From an uncultured Oscillospiraceae bacterium (GTDB taxonomy: Bacteria > Bacillota > Clostridia > Oscillospirales > Ruminococcaceae): a stretch of 38,190 nucleotides of DNA. Position numbers and translations under genes: made by a program. The stretch covers positions 1 through 38,190 of the forward strand of contig CAKSJL010000011.1 of the NCBI GenBank assembly GCA_934463345.1, read 5' to 3'. This document shows, one piece after another, positions 1 through 8,241 of the stretch. Position 1 is the stretch's first letter, and the number at the start of each line of letters is the position of its first letter. A model generated the notes under the pieces. The model saw only the letters and a list, made by a program, of their open reading frames with translations, did no database searches and was not told the DNA's origin.

Positions 1-635
1 ATGTAGATCATCTTGCACTGTCCCTTTTCAGCGTACGCAAGGCTTCCCTCGACAATACCTGTGTCTCGGCTTTCAACGCACAGACCGCCTATTGAAAGCT
101 CCGGTGAAAAGATCGTTCTTACTGTCGAGTATGTATTTGCGACCTTTACGATAACGCCGACAAGTCCCTCCGAGGTGACAACAGGATCGTAAAGCGAGAT
201 GCCGTCGCTTGAACCTCTGTCAATGACAAATGTTCCATATGGATCATTGACAGATCTTGAAATAACAGTACATGGCGGAGAAAGCTTGAAATCCTCGTTT
301 TCCTCCTTTATGCCTATAAACTTTCTTAGGTCCTCGATTTCGGATTTCATATCCTCATATTCTATAAGTCTGCCGTTTAACTCGGAAATCTTTTCACGCA
401 GCTGTCTGTTTTCCTCGACATACTTTTCCGAATCCAGAAAAAGATCTATGACCAGCCCGACCTTGTCGGAAATTGCATTTGAAAACTGCCTTACCGGATT
501 TAAAACTGTTCCGACAGACTGCGAAATAAACGGTACCTTGCCGCCTTTTGTGGCGGAAAAAAGGGCAATTCCAAGAAAAAATCCGGCAATGCAGAGGATT
601 ATCTTGAATTTGACGCTTTTAAAAAACTGCCCCAC
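1..635 (-). CDS. mreC: MreC, rod-shape-determining protein (3' part cut off by window edge)
   Basis: MreC is a membrane-anchored periplasm-side scaffold that links MreB to the lateral cell-wall synthesis machinery. About 211 codons are visible and the frame runs open off the left edge, so the C-terminal part is missing. I read the start as GTG at 635 because it follows AGGAG at 7 nt spacing; the ATG two bases upstream (637) is in another frame that stops after 12 codons. Visible parts are a short cytoplasmic tail, one transmembrane segment at about residues 9-27, a coiled-coil region rich in Glu/Lys/Arg at about 70-105 (containing EENRQLREKISELNGRL), and the beginning of the beta domain, with family-typical PYGTFVIDRGSSDGI and EGLVGVIVKV. 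It lies 85 bp downstream of mreB on the same strand, the usual mreBC order. Identification rests on motif pattern, length, topology and neighbour. Confidence 0.9.
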   Translation of the reverse strand, partial: MGQFFKSVKFKIILCIAGFFLGIALFSATKGGKVPFISQSVGTVLNPVRQFSNAISDKVGLVIDLFLDSEKYVEENRQLREKISELNGRLIEYEDMKSEIEDLRKFIGIKEENEDFKLSPPCTVISRSVNDPYGTFVIDRGSSDGISLYDPVVTSEGLVGVIVKVANTYSTVRTIFSPELSIGGLCVESRDTGIVEGSLAYAEKGQCKMIY

Positions 636-720
636 ATTGATTCTCCTTTCCGTATTTTCAGGGGGTACTGCCGCAAAAACGGTTTATGCTTCCGGATAAC
701 GGCGGTACAAACACATTTTC

Positions 721-1737
721 TCAGTAATAGCGTGTTTCGTCTGTAAGTGCGTCCTCAAATTTGTCAATGTCCTCTAATATTTTTCCTGTACCCTCAGCAA
801 CGCAGTCCAGAGGATATTCAGCGATATACACAGGCATACCGGTTTCACGGCTTATAAGCTTGTCAAGACCTCTTAAAAGCGCTCCGCCGCCTGCGAGAGT
901 AATACCCTGGTCTATAATATCCGCAGAAAGCTCCGGAGGAGTTTTTTCGAGTGTTATCTTTATCGCTTCAATAACTCTTGAAAGCGGTTCTGTCAGTGCA
1001 TCACGTATTTCAGTGGATGTAACTGTAATATTTTCCGGCAGACCATTTAAAAGGTTTCTGCCCTTTATCTCCATTGTTTTTTCACTTTCTCCCGGAAAGG
1101 CAGAACCAATTTCTATCTTTATATTTTCAGCGGTTCTTTCACCTATCAGAAGATTATATTTTTTCTTTATAAAGTTTATGATGGATTTGTCAAATTCATC
1201 TCCGGCAACTCTGACCGAGCGTGAAGCCACGATTCCTCTGAGCGAAATAACCGCAACTTCGCTTGTTCCGCCGCCGATATCAACTATCATGCTTCCGGAA
1301 GGCTCTGATACTGGAAGTCCTGCGCCTACAGCGGCAGCCATCGGCTCTTCGATTATAAAGACAGGCTTTGCTCCGGCTTTTTCGGCAGCTTCCTTGACAG
1401 CTCTCTTTTCAACAGCCGTTACGCCTGACGGAATGCAGATAATAACCCTTGCTTTGGTAAAAAAAGAACCCCTCAAGGCTTTCTTTATAAATTCCTGAAG
1501 CATGGTGGTCGTCATGTCAAAGTCGGCAATAACGCCGTCACGAAGCGGTCTTACGGCAACGATCGAACCCGGGGTTCTGCCGATGACCTCCTTGGCTTTT
1601 TTTCCGACATATTTTGCTTTTCCGGCTCTGGTGTCAACTGCAACAACTGAAGGCTCTCTTATAATAATACCTTTTCCTCTCATATATACGAGAGTATTGG
1701 CAGTGCCCAGATCTATTCCAATGTCCTTTGTAAACAT
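721..1737 (-). CDS. mreB: MreB, actin-like rod-shape protein
   Basis: Bacterial actin homologue that polymerises under the membrane and directs lateral peptidoglycan synthesis. The 338-residue product has normal family length. Actin-fold ATPase motifs are visible: phosphate-1 GIDLGTANT at 7-15, the EEPMAAA segment at 130-136, phosphate-2 [13 protein letters not shown] from 153, and the adenosine motif with GGGALLRG near the C-terminus. The ATG at 1737 follows AAAGGAG with 9 nt spacing. A good promoter (-10 TATAAT) lies upstream, and mreC follows. This could be an Mbl-type paralogue, but the adjacent mreC supports mreB proper. Confidence 0.96.
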   Translation of the reverse strand: MFTKDIGIDLGTANTLVYMRGKGIIIREPSVVAVDTRAGKAKYVGKKAKEVIGRTPGSIVAVRPLRDGVIADFDMTTTMLQEFIKKALRGSFFTKARVIICIPSGVTAVEKRAVKEAAEKAGAKPVFIIEEPMAAAVGAGLPVSEPSGSMIVDIGGGTSEVAVISLRGIVASRSVRVAGDEFDKSIINFIKKKYNLLIGERTAENIKIEIGSAFPGESEKTMEIKGRNLLNGLPENITVTSTEIRDALTEPLSRVIEAIKITLEKTPPELSADIIDQGITLAGGGALLRGLDKLISRETGMPVYIAEYPLDCVAEGTGKILEDIDKFEDALTDETRYY

Positions 1738-1784
1738 TTAAGCATTTCTCCTTTTGTATGTTCCCTTTTCTTTTCTATTATTTT

Positions 1785-1813
1785 ATTATACCACTAAATC
1801 CGACGTTTCACAA
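1785..1813 (-). promoter_or_regulatory. Predicted sigma-A promoter of mreBC
   Basis: On the minus strand, TTGTGA (1813-1808), a 17-nt spacer and TATAAT (1790-1785), about 48 bp upstream of the mreB start. Perfect -10, 4/6 match in the -35. Confidence 0.6.
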
Positions 1814-1827
1814 CAAAATTTTAAGGT

Positions 1828-1850
1828 AAAAAAACCGCAGATAAGCTGCA
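1828..1850 (-). terminator. Possible weak terminator after the zapA-U32-dut-DUF4321 unit
   Basis: On the minus strand a short GCAG/CTGC hairpin with a CTTAT loop is followed by a GG and seven T residues. The stem is only 4-5 bp, so it is a weak candidate. It lies 49 bp after the DUF4321-like stop codon and upstream of the mreB promoter. Confidence 0.35.
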
Positions 1851-1898
1851 ATGATTTGTACAGTTTGTTGAGAATGCATGTAAAAACAGGATCTTAAA

Positions 1899-2156
1899 TC
1901 ATGCAATGGCTTTGGAAAGCTTAGGATAAATGCACAATGATATCAGCATAAAGATGATCTGTGCCACGCTCATGGAAAATTCAAAGCCGACCGTAAGCTT
2001 AATTATCACAAGGTTTATACTTGTCGGAGAAATTCCGATTTCCTTTGAATATGCAAGCCAGCTGAGCATGTCTGAATTTACAGCGCCCTTGGCGGCAATT
2101 GAACCTACTATTGCACCAGCTACTATCAGCATAATCAGCAAAATTTTGTTTTTCAT
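1899..2156 (-). CDS. DUF4321-like small membrane protein
   Basis: Product of 85 residues with two predicted membrane segments (about 4-23 and 61-80) separated by a short loop. The pattern, with a first helix ending GAIVGS, a WLAYSKEIGISP loop and a closing helix ending LCIYPKL, resembles the DUF4321 family of small clostridial membrane proteins, often found close to mreB or division genes. The function of that family is unknown to me. The ATG at 2156 follows AGAGGGA. It is the last gene of the zapA-U32-dut run, 55 bp after dut. The family name is from memory of the pattern and not a profile search. Confidence 0.7.
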   Translation of the reverse strand: MKNKILLIMLIVAGAIVGSIAAKGAVNSDMLSWLAYSKEIGISPTSINLVIIKLTVGFEFSMSVAQIIFMLISLCIYPKLSKAIA

Positions 2157-2211
2157 TCTGTTCCCTCTTTTTTGTCATTTTGTTTGAAAGCGTTTGCTAT
2201 CTGCGGCTGAA

Positions 2212-2649
2212 TTACTGTCCTGTTGAGCCGAAGCCGCCGCTGCTTCTGTCCGTTTCATCAAGTGTATCCGTTTCGGTTATTTCAGGAAGCAGAACAGGGG
2301 TTACGACAATCTGGGCTATCCTCATGCCGTTTGTGACTGTAAAGCTTTCGTGTCCGTGGTTTATAAGCGGAACTTTTATCTCGCCTCGGTAATCGCTGTC
2401 AACAACTCCTACGCAGTTGACAAGAGCAATTCCGTGCTTTGACGCAAGTCCTGAACGGGGATATATCATAAGCGCTGCATTTTCGCAGTCCGGTGCGGCA
2501 GAGATTCCTGTTGGGATCATTTTTATCTCTCCCGGCGCTATAATAATATCTGTGTCTGTGCAGGCTGAAAGATCAAGTCCTGCGCTGCCCTTTGTTGCTC
2601 TCTGAGGAATAACAGCATTTTCGTTTAGTTTTTTTATTTTAAGTGTCAT
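2212..2649 (-). CDS. dut: dUTP diphosphatase
   Basis: Hydrolyses dUTP to dUMP and pyrophosphate, keeping uracil out of DNA and supplying dUMP for dTMP synthesis; cytoplasmic homotrimer. All five trimeric dUTPase motifs are visible: AGLDLSA (23-29), PRSGLAS (64-70), GVVDSDYRGEIKV (81-93), GMRIAQIVV (108-116) and the C-terminal lid RSSGGFGSTG (135-144). The length of 145 residues is typical. The ATG at 2649 has GGAG at 7 nt spacing and begins 12 bp after the stop of the U32 gene, so the two are probably one transcript. Confidence 0.96.
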   Translation of the reverse strand: MTLKIKKLNENAVIPQRATKGSAGLDLSACTDTDIIIAPGEIKMIPTGISAAPDCENAALMIYPRSGLASKHGIALVNCVGVVDSDYRGEIKVPLINHGHESFTVTNGMRIAQIVVTPVLLPEITETDTLDETDRSSGGFGSTGQ

Positions 2650-2661
2650 ATTTTTCTCCAG

Positions 2662-4692
2662 TTATAGAACGCCTCTGTAATAAAGGCCTCTTGTTATATT
2701 TTCTTTTTTTGCTCCACCGTTTTTATAGCTGTCAATAATGTCAGATATCTCCGACGGAGTTTCATCAGTAAAGTAAAGCGTCAGGAAGTCCATTCCTTTA
2801 AGTTCGTCAAGTTTGTCGGCAAGGTACAGAACCTGTGAATTGAGAAGCTCGGTATAGCCGCCATGACAGGCGATTTTAAAACTTCTGCCTGTTCTGTCAG
2901 TAAGCTCCTTACGACACTTTCCGCAGCCGGTTTCATTTTTGACCGGGCAGTTTGCAGTAAGCATGACAGGAAGTCTGCCGTATGCAATAATTCCTTTGGG
3001 AATAGGTGAGGTTAACGCCTGAGCCTGGCTGAGCTTCAGCTCAAACGAAAGGGTGATGCTCTCAAGACCGGATTCTGCGAGAACTCCGGCGCTGTATGAA
3101 TTGGCGACGTTAAGACCGAAATCGCCGTAAAGCTCAAAGCCGTATTCCGCACCAATCTGTATATAAGCTGCATTATTGCACATCAGCCTTTTAAAGCCAA
3201 GCTTTGCCGCACATTCAAGATTTTTTCTGAGCTTTTTTTCATCTGAAATGAACCTTGGCGGCTCTGCAATGATCTTGTCTGCATATTTTGCCGTATCAGC
3301 GCACAGAAGCTCAAGCGGAATAATTATCATGTCTGCTGAAAGTGCAGCGTTTAAATGTTTTAAATCGGCAATTCTTGCCCGTATATGTCTTTTTCTGCTG
3401 TGATATTCAGCTGGTATTTCCGGAAGTCTGCCGGAAATATTTTTCCTGAATGTGTTTTTTTCAATTCTCAGGCTGTTAAGCTCCGATACAGCTCTTCGGC
3501 GCAGTTCGTTCAGTTCGCCGGCGCTGACGGAAAGTCCGTCGTCAATTACAGCTTCGATTTCATCAAGGCTGTAAACTGTATCGCCCAGTTTTGAAAGCTG
3601 TCTTTCAAGAAATTCACAGTTGACCGGCTTGTTTATAGCCTTTTGAGGAACATTTCCCGTTACGGATACGCTGTTGTCCGAATCGTCTGATGCAGTCAGC
3701 CTTAACGGACTGTCATTTTTTATTTCAGCTGAAAAATGTATGCCGCTGACCTTTCTTTCGGTTCTGTAAAGCTTATGTATTTCCGGAAATACTGTTTTTG
3801 CGGAGGTCACATCCTCCTTTTCCCTTGTCCCGAACATGTCGTTTCTTTTCCCGGTGAAATACCCGTCAGTAAAGCCGCTTCGTGAGAAAACCGCTCTGAG
3901 CAGTTCCATATCATACGGTTTCCCTTCAAGGGCATTTCTGAACGACGAAACAGCAGCAGCCACATACTCCGGACGCTTCATCCGACCTTCGATTTTAAGG
4001 GATGTGACGCCCGAATTTATAATTTCATCTGTATGCTCTGCAAGCGAAAGATCTTTAAGCGAGAGTGCGCATGAATTTCTGTTTCCGGCAGCCGAAAAAG
4101 TAAGTCTGCATGGCTGCGCACAAAGACCTCTGTTTGCGCTTCTCTGACCGATAACAGCCGACAGGTAGCATTGACCTGATACGGACATGCAGAGTGCGCC
4201 ATGCACAAAAATTTCAGTTTCAATTCCAAGAGAGGAGATCTCAGCTATTTGTTTCGCTGAAAGCTCTCTTGAAAGCACAACTCTTTTGAAGCCGAGCTTC
4301 TTTGCAAAAAGCGCTCCGGCAGGGGAGTGAACGGTCATCTGTGTTGAGGCGTGAAGCCTGGCTTCCGGACAAACAGATTTTATTATATCAGCTGCACCTG
4401 CGTCCTGAACAATAAATGCGTCAGCTCCGGCAGAAACCGCTGTTTTTATTGCCTGTACAAACTCCCTGACCTGACTGTCAAAAATAATTGTATTTACAGT
4501 TACATAAAGTTTTTTTCCGTAAAGATGACAGAGATCAGCCGCTTTTTCAAGCTCGTCAGTGTCAAAGTTGGCAGCATTCTGTCTTGCAGAAAATGTTTTT
4601 CCGCCGACATAGACAGCGTCAGCGCCGCACCTTAATGCTGCTGTGAGCGATTCGTACGATCCGGCAGGCGCTAAAAGCTCGGGCAGCGGCAT
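2662..4692 (-). CDS. U32 family protein, RlhA/TrhP-like RNA hydroxylation enzyme (annotated as collagenase-like peptidase)
   Basis: The N-terminal 300 residues carry the U32 signature: LLAPAGS near the start, GADAVYVGG, and the cluster HGALCMSVSGQCYLS ... NRGLCAQPCR with Cys168, Cys175, Cys191 and Cys195. In studied relatives this cysteine set binds an Fe-S cluster. At 676 residues, with a DUF3656-like middle section, it resembles Escherichia coli RlhA (YdcP, 23S rRNA C5-hydroxylation of cytidine) more than the shorter TrhP (tRNA uridine hydroxylation). The peptidase name is historical. Its start ATG overlaps the zapA stop in a TAATG arrangement, which implies translational coupling; dut follows. 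Which RNA it acts on cannot be told from sequence alone. Confidence 0.85.
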   Translation of the reverse strand: MPLPELLAPAGSYESLTAALRCGADAVYVGGKTFSARQNAANFDTDELEKAADLCHLYGKKLYVTVNTIIFDSQVREFVQAIKTAVSAGADAFIVQDAGAADIIKSVCPEARLHASTQMTVHSPAGALFAKKLGFKRVVLSRELSAKQIAEISSLGIETEIFVHGALCMSVSGQCYLSAVIGQRSANRGLCAQPCRLTFSAAGNRNSCALSLKDLSLAEHTDEIINSGVTSLKIEGRMKRPEYVAAAVSSFRNALEGKPYDMELLRAVFSRSGFTDGYFTGKRNDMFGTREKEDVTSAKTVFPEIHKLYRTERKVSGIHFSAEIKNDSPLRLTASDDSDNSVSVTGNVPQKAINKPVNCEFLERQLSKLGDTVYSLDEIEAVIDDGLSVSAGELNELRRRAVSELNSLRIEKNTFRKNISGRLPEIPAEYHSRKRHIRARIADLKHLNAALSADMIIIPLELLCADTAKYADKIIAEPPRFISDEKKLRKNLECAAKLGFKRLMCNNAAYIQIGAEYGFELYGDFGLNVANSYSAGVLAESGLESITLSFELKLSQAQALTSPIPKGIIAYGRLPVMLTANCPVKNETGCGKCRKELTDRTGRSFKIACHGGYTELLNSQVLYLADKLDELKGMDFLTLYFTDETPSEISDIIDSYKNGGAKKENITRGLYYRGVL

Positions 4693-5036
4693 TACTTTTC
4701 AGCTTCCTTTTCAAGCTTTTCCAGTCTGACCTTGAGAGCCATGTTCTCCTTTAAAGCAGCGTCACGTTCTATCCTTGCCTTTCCGGCTTCGTCAACATAT
4801 TCCTTTGCCTGTGCCCTTATGCTTTCAGCGTTTGCCTGAGACTTGCTTAAGTCGTCAAGCGTTGAAAGTGCAACCATGATAGCGGCGGAATATGGCGAAA
4901 TAGACGTTGCTCCGGATGATATATCATTTATTTTCTTTTCAAGCAGCTTTGCAAGACCATATACATAGCTCGGAGCTTCCTCGGTCTGGAGCATATACTC
5001 CTTGCCGCAAATAATAACCTTTACTCTGTTAAGCAT
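4692..5036 (-). CDS. zapA: ZapA-like cell division protein
   Basis: Small FtsZ-associated protein that promotes Z-ring bundling. I chose the ATG at 5036 (114 residues, starting MLNRVKVIICGKEY) because GGAG lies 6-7 nt before it; the frame is open to 5096, but upstream ATGs at 5096 and 5048 lack a ribosome binding site. The N-terminal globular ZapA domain is visible (VKVIICGKEYMLQTEE, then YVYGLAKLLEKKI), followed by a long C-terminal coiled coil rich in Ala, Glu, Lys and Arg from about residue 55. Its stop overlaps the next gene's start (TAATG). A U32 gene next to zapA is a recurrent clostridial arrangement as far as I recall. Confidence 0.88.
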   Translation of the reverse strand: MLNRVKVIICGKEYMLQTEEAPSYVYGLAKLLEKKINDISSGATSISPYSAAIMVALSTLDDLSKSQANAESIRAQAKEYVDEAGKARIERDAALKENMALKVRLEKLEKEAEK

Positions 5037-5212
5037 TTTTTTCTCCATTCTGAGTTTTGTAAAAACATGTCTGTCCAGGAAATATATGTGCATCAAGGCT
5101 GCTGAATAACGCCATCTGACAGTAAATTCAGGCAGCCGGCAGCCTATACAATATAATTATAATATATTTTGCACCAAATGAAAATACCCCGGATAAAATT
5201 TTTTCAGGTTTT

Positions 5213-5797
5213 TCAGAAATATCTTATAAGAGCTGCAACCTTTCCGAGTATTTCAACATCGTCTGCTATGATAGGATCCATACTGTCATTTTCAGGCTGG
5301 AGTCTGAAATGTCCGCTTTCCTTGTAGAAGGTCTTGACTGTTGCGTTTTCGCCGTCCACCAGAGCCACGACAACATCACCGTTATCGGCATAGCTTGTCT
5401 GTTCGACAACGATCAGGTCGCCGTCATATATTCCAATGTTTATCATGCTGTCGCCCTTTATTTTCAGGGCAAACAGCGGATTGGAATAGGTTTTTTCAGA
5501 AGTAAAACTTATATATTCAGTTATGTTTTCAATTGCTGTTATCGGAATTCCGGCAGCAACGTTTCCGACAACAGGCACGCTTGTGGAAACCTCCGGACCC
5601 TTGAGCTTTATTGCTCTGTTGTGGTTATCCATTTTTTCGATGTATCCCTCATCAACAAGAATACTTATATATTTATGAACTGTCGATGTTGATTTTATAT
5701 TGAGAGCATTGCATATCTCCCTGATTGTAGGAGGATAACCGTTTTCGATCGATTCCTTTATAAACTGGTAAATGGCCATAGCCTTTTCATTAAGCAT
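5213..5797 (-). CDS. lexA: LexA repressor
   Basis: SOS-response repressor that self-cleaves when RecA is activated. The product is 194 residues from ATG 5797, chosen because CGGGGA precedes it at about 5 nt; an in-frame TTG at 5821 would overlap the end of murC and lacks a site. N-terminal winged helix: PPTIREICNALNIKSTSTVHKY is the recognition helix region. The cleavage site Ala82-Gly83 lies in VAAGIP, the catalytic serine is Ser117 (KGDSM) and the catalytic lysine Lys155 (ATVKTF). It follows murC by 13 bp, so the two are likely co-transcribed. I saw no DinR-type GAAC-N4-GTTC box upstream of murC or of lexA. Confidence 0.95.
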   Translation of the reverse strand: MLNEKAMAIYQFIKESIENGYPPTIREICNALNIKSTSTVHKYISILVDEGYIEKMDNHNRAIKLKGPEVSTSVPVVGNVAAGIPITAIENITEYISFTSEKTYSNPLFALKIKGDSMINIGIYDGDLIVVEQTSYADNGDVVVALVDGENATVKTFYKESGHFRLQPENDSMDPIIADDVEILGKVAALIRYF

Positions 5798-5810
5798 AAT
5801 TTTCCCCGTT

Positions 5811-7223
5811 TCACTGTCCAAGCTTTTTGTATATCATTTTTGCGACCTTATAAACGTCGCCGCAGCCAAGCGTTATTACGAGATCGCCCTCCTGCGCATT
5901 TTCACATACATAATTGCAGACATCATCAAAATTTCTGTATTTTCTTTCATCAGTATATTCAGCATTTCTGTCCTGCGGGAAGCAGACGCAGCCGTCTATT
6001 TTTGCCGCAAGATCCTCAGCAAAAATGTTATAGGTGTTTTTTTCTCTTGAACCCATTATGTCAGTAAGGACTGCTATATCAGGTATTGAAAGCGCCTTTG
6101 CAAAATCGTCAAGCAGAAGGGCGGTTCTTGAAAACGTAAATGGCTGAAATACTGCCCATACACGCTTGTAGCCCATATTTACAGCCGCTTCAAGAGTTAC
6201 TGAAAGCTCTGTCGGATGGTGGGCATAGTCGTCAACGATCGTAACGCCCTTTGCCTTTCCTATAAGCTCAAAGCGTCTGCCGGCGCCTCTGAAATCACAA
6301 AGTCCCTTACGGATATTTTCAAATGAAACTCCAGCATAGAATGAAGCGGCGGCGGCGGCAAGAGAATTTAAGACGTTATGCATTCCGGCAACGTGCAGAG
6401 TGATTTTTCCCAGAGCATCGCCCTTATGCATAAGAGTATATTCTGTTTCCATTCCTGAAACCCTTGTTATGTTTTCAGCGTAATAATCATTTTTCGGATC
6501 AAGACCAAAGGTTATGATTTCCTTTCCCTCAATGCCGTTTACCGCCCGGAGAGTATTTTCATCATCGCCGTTTATTATAAGAGCCTTTGTTGCCATCTGA
6601 GCAAACTTATGGAATGACTTTATAATATTTTCAAGGTTTTTGAAATAGTCGAGATGATCCTCGTCGATATTGAGTATTACCGCTACATCAGGATAAAGCT
6701 TCAGGAATGTATCGACAAACTCGCATGATTCGCAGACCATGATGTCACTTTTTCCCGCACGTCCGCTTCCTCCTATGCAGGGGAGCTTTCCGCCGATAAA
6801 CGCTGAAAGGTCAACGTCTGCCGTCCAGAGAATCTGTGCTGTCATGGAAGTTGTGGTAGTTTTTCCATGAGTTCCCGAAATACATATTGCGTTGCTGTAC
6901 CAGCTTGTAACTATTCCTAATAGTTCGCTTCTTTCCAGAACCGGAACGCCGCTTGCCTTTGCTGCAATAAGCTCCGGGTTGTCAGCCATTATTGCGGCTG
7001 TGTGTACAATCAGGTCTGCGCCTTCGATATTTTCAGCTCTCTGACCGAGAAAAACGGGTATTCCCATTTTTCTGACAGCTTCGAGAGTTTCAGTTTCATT
7101 GTTGTCAGAGCCTGTAAGATAGTAACCCTGTGAGTGAAGTATCTGTGCAAGCGGATACATTCCCGAGCCGCCGATACCTATAAAGTGAATGTGTTTTTTT
7201 CCTTTTAATATATCTTTGTTCAT
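5811..7223 (-). CDS. murC: UDP-N-acetylmuramate--L-alanine ligase
   Basis: Cytoplasmic Mur ligase adding L-alanine to UDP-MurNAc with ATP, the first amino acid of the peptidoglycan stem peptide. Features: Rossmann-type HFIGIGGSGM at 13-22, ATP-binding GTHGKTTT at 117-124, central ILNIDEDHLDYF, and the C-terminal VDDYAHHPTE motif typical of MurC. Length 470 residues is normal. It ends 13 bp before the lexA start (the stop TGA is at 5813-5811). It is divergent from spoVG with 118 bp between them. Confidence 0.97.
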   Translation of the reverse strand: MNKDILKGKKHIHFIGIGGSGMYPLAQILHSQGYYLTGSDNNETETLEAVRKMGIPVFLGQRAENIEGADLIVHTAAIMADNPELIAAKASGVPVLERSELLGIVTSWYSNAICISGTHGKTTTTSMTAQILWTADVDLSAFIGGKLPCIGGSGRAGKSDIMVCESCEFVDTFLKLYPDVAVILNIDEDHLDYFKNLENIIKSFHKFAQMATKALIINGDDENTLRAVNGIEGKEIITFGLDPKNDYYAENITRVSGMETEYTLMHKGDALGKITLHVAGMHNVLNSLAAAAASFYAGVSFENIRKGLCDFRGAGRRFELIGKAKGVTIVDDYAHHPTELSVTLEAAVNMGYKRVWAVFQPFTFSRTALLLDDFAKALSIPDIAVLTDIMGSREKNTYNIFAEDLAAKIDGCVCFPQDRNAEYTDERKYRNFDDVCNYVCENAQEGDLVITLGCGDVYKVAKMIYKKLGQ

Positions 7224-7341
7224 AATAATAACCTCTTGAATTAATATTGTCTTTTGTATATTTTATCCGTAAGTGTTCAATAATATCCCTGTAAACATAG
7301 CAGCCGTAACAGGCTGACAGACAAGGAGGTCATCTTGCCGG

Positions 7342-7626
7342 ATGAATATTTCAGACATTAAAATCAGAAAAACAATTACAGAGGGACGTCTGAGGGCGAT
7401 CGTTTCAATAACAATTGACGATGCCGTTGCCGTTCATGACATCAAGGTGGTTCAGGGGGACGAAAGGCTTTTTGTGGCTATGCCGAGCCGAAAGGACGAT
7501 AACGGTGTTTTTCGTGATATTGTCCACCCAATTTCTCCTGAAGCCAGAAAGGCGATAGAATCCGAGATTCTTGAAGCATACAGCCGTCATCTTGCCTTTG
7601 CGGAGGCAGAAGCTCAGGCGGTCTGA
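7342..7626 (+). CDS. spoVG: SpoVG, RNA/DNA-binding regulator
   Basis: Small regulator named for Bacillus spore cortex formation but widespread in Firmicutes, acting as a nucleic-acid-binding protein. The 94-residue product shows the family pattern: a beta-rich N-terminus with LRAIVSITIDD, VHDIKVVQG, then LFVAMPSRKDDNG and DIVHPIS, and a C-terminal helix. The ribosome binding site is unusual: a strong AAGGAGG (7323-7329) lies 12 nt from the ATG, longer than normal; a TTG in between (7335) is out of frame and soon stops. A small hairpin CAGCC/GGCTG (7301-7316) precedes the site. The gene ends in a strong terminator and appears monocistronic. Confidence 0.95.
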   Translation: MNISDIKIRKTITEGRLRAIVSITIDDAVAVHDIKVVQGDERLFVAMPSRKDDNGVFRDIVHPISPEARKAIESEILEAYSRHLAFAEAEAQAV

Positions 7627-7653
7627 GCTTTCGGACTATATCGTATCAGAACC

Positions 7654-7697
7654 CGTCTTTACAGGTATGGATCTGTAAAGACGAGTTTTTTATTTTT
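7654..7697 (+). terminator. Rho-independent terminator of spoVG
   Basis: A perfect 11-bp stem (CGTCTTTACAG 7654-7664 with CTGTAAAGACG 7673-7683), an 8-nt loop, then AGTTTTTTATTTTT. The T tract follows only on the plus strand. It overlaps the 3' end of the converging Nudix gene. Confidence 0.9.
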
Positions 7698-8238
7698 CCG
7701 GTGAAGCCTTTAACATATGCCATGCCCTGAGAACGCCTATCTGCGTTTTGGAATCTGTTATTTCGCCGTTTAAGACCATGCTTACCGCCTTTTCAAGCGG
7801 TATTTTTTCTACGTCAAGAAATTCGTCCTCGTCAAGGTCCTGTGCGGAAAACTCAAGTTCTGACGCAATGTAAAGGTGTATTACCTCGCTTACATATGCC
7901 GGAGTCGGAACGATCTCTCCGAGATATTCGTATTTTTTGCAGGTACAGCCGGTCTCTTCGAGCAGCTCACGTTTTCCGCAGTCATAATGCTTTTCGCCCG
8001 GTTCGATCTTTCCGGCAGGAATTTCAAGCATTACTTTGTGGTGCGGATATCTGTACTGCCTTACCATAAGTATTTCTTCGTTGTCTGTTACAGGTATGAT
8101 AGTTACACCGCCTGAATGATGCACTACGTCACGCTGTACCTCCTTTCCGTTTTCGAGAAGAGCTGTGTCCTTTGTGACCTCAAAAATTCTTCCTTTGTAT
8201 ACGCTTTCGCTTGAAACTGTTTTTTCCTCAAGATGCAT
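7690..8238 (-). CDS. Nudix hydrolase, ADP-ribose pyrophosphatase-like
   Basis: Probably cleaves ADP-ribose or a related nucleoside diphosphate sugar to AMP and sugar phosphate. A complete Nudix box runs from Gly76 to Cys98 (GKIEPGE, then RELLEETGC), with metal-binding Glu94 and Glu95. The preceding LEIPAGK and the later PAYVSEVIHLYIA are typical of the NudF/ADPRase branch. Length 182 residues fits. The ATG at 8238 has a perfect AGGAGG that lies inside the last codons of the upstream yfhO-like gene, whose stop is 3 bp away, so translation is likely coupled. Substrate is inferred from family only. Confidence 0.9.
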   Translation of the reverse strand: MHLEEKTVSSESVYKGRIFEVTKDTALLENGKEVQRDVVHHSGGVTIIPVTDNEEILMVRQYRYPHHKVMLEIPAGKIEPGEKHYDCGKRELLEETGCTCKKYEYLGEIVPTPAYVSEVIHLYIASELEFSAQDLDEDEFLDVEKIPLEKAVSMVLNGEITDSKTQIGVLRAWHMLKASPEK

Positions 8239-8241
8239 GAT

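Noticed and set aside
199..699. Open frame on the plus strand over the mreC region
   Set aside because: It lies antisense to mreC, whose minus-strand reading has family motifs and a ribosome binding site; the plus-strand product has low complexity and no recognisable domain.
5797..5821. TTG at 5821 as the lexA start
   Set aside because: It overlaps murC and has no ribosome binding site, whereas ATG 5797 follows CGGGGA at suitable spacing.
7224..7341. A LexA/DinR box in the murC-spoVG gap
   Set aside because: No GAAC-N4-GTTC-like site was found; GTGTTC near 7275 lacks the partner half-site.
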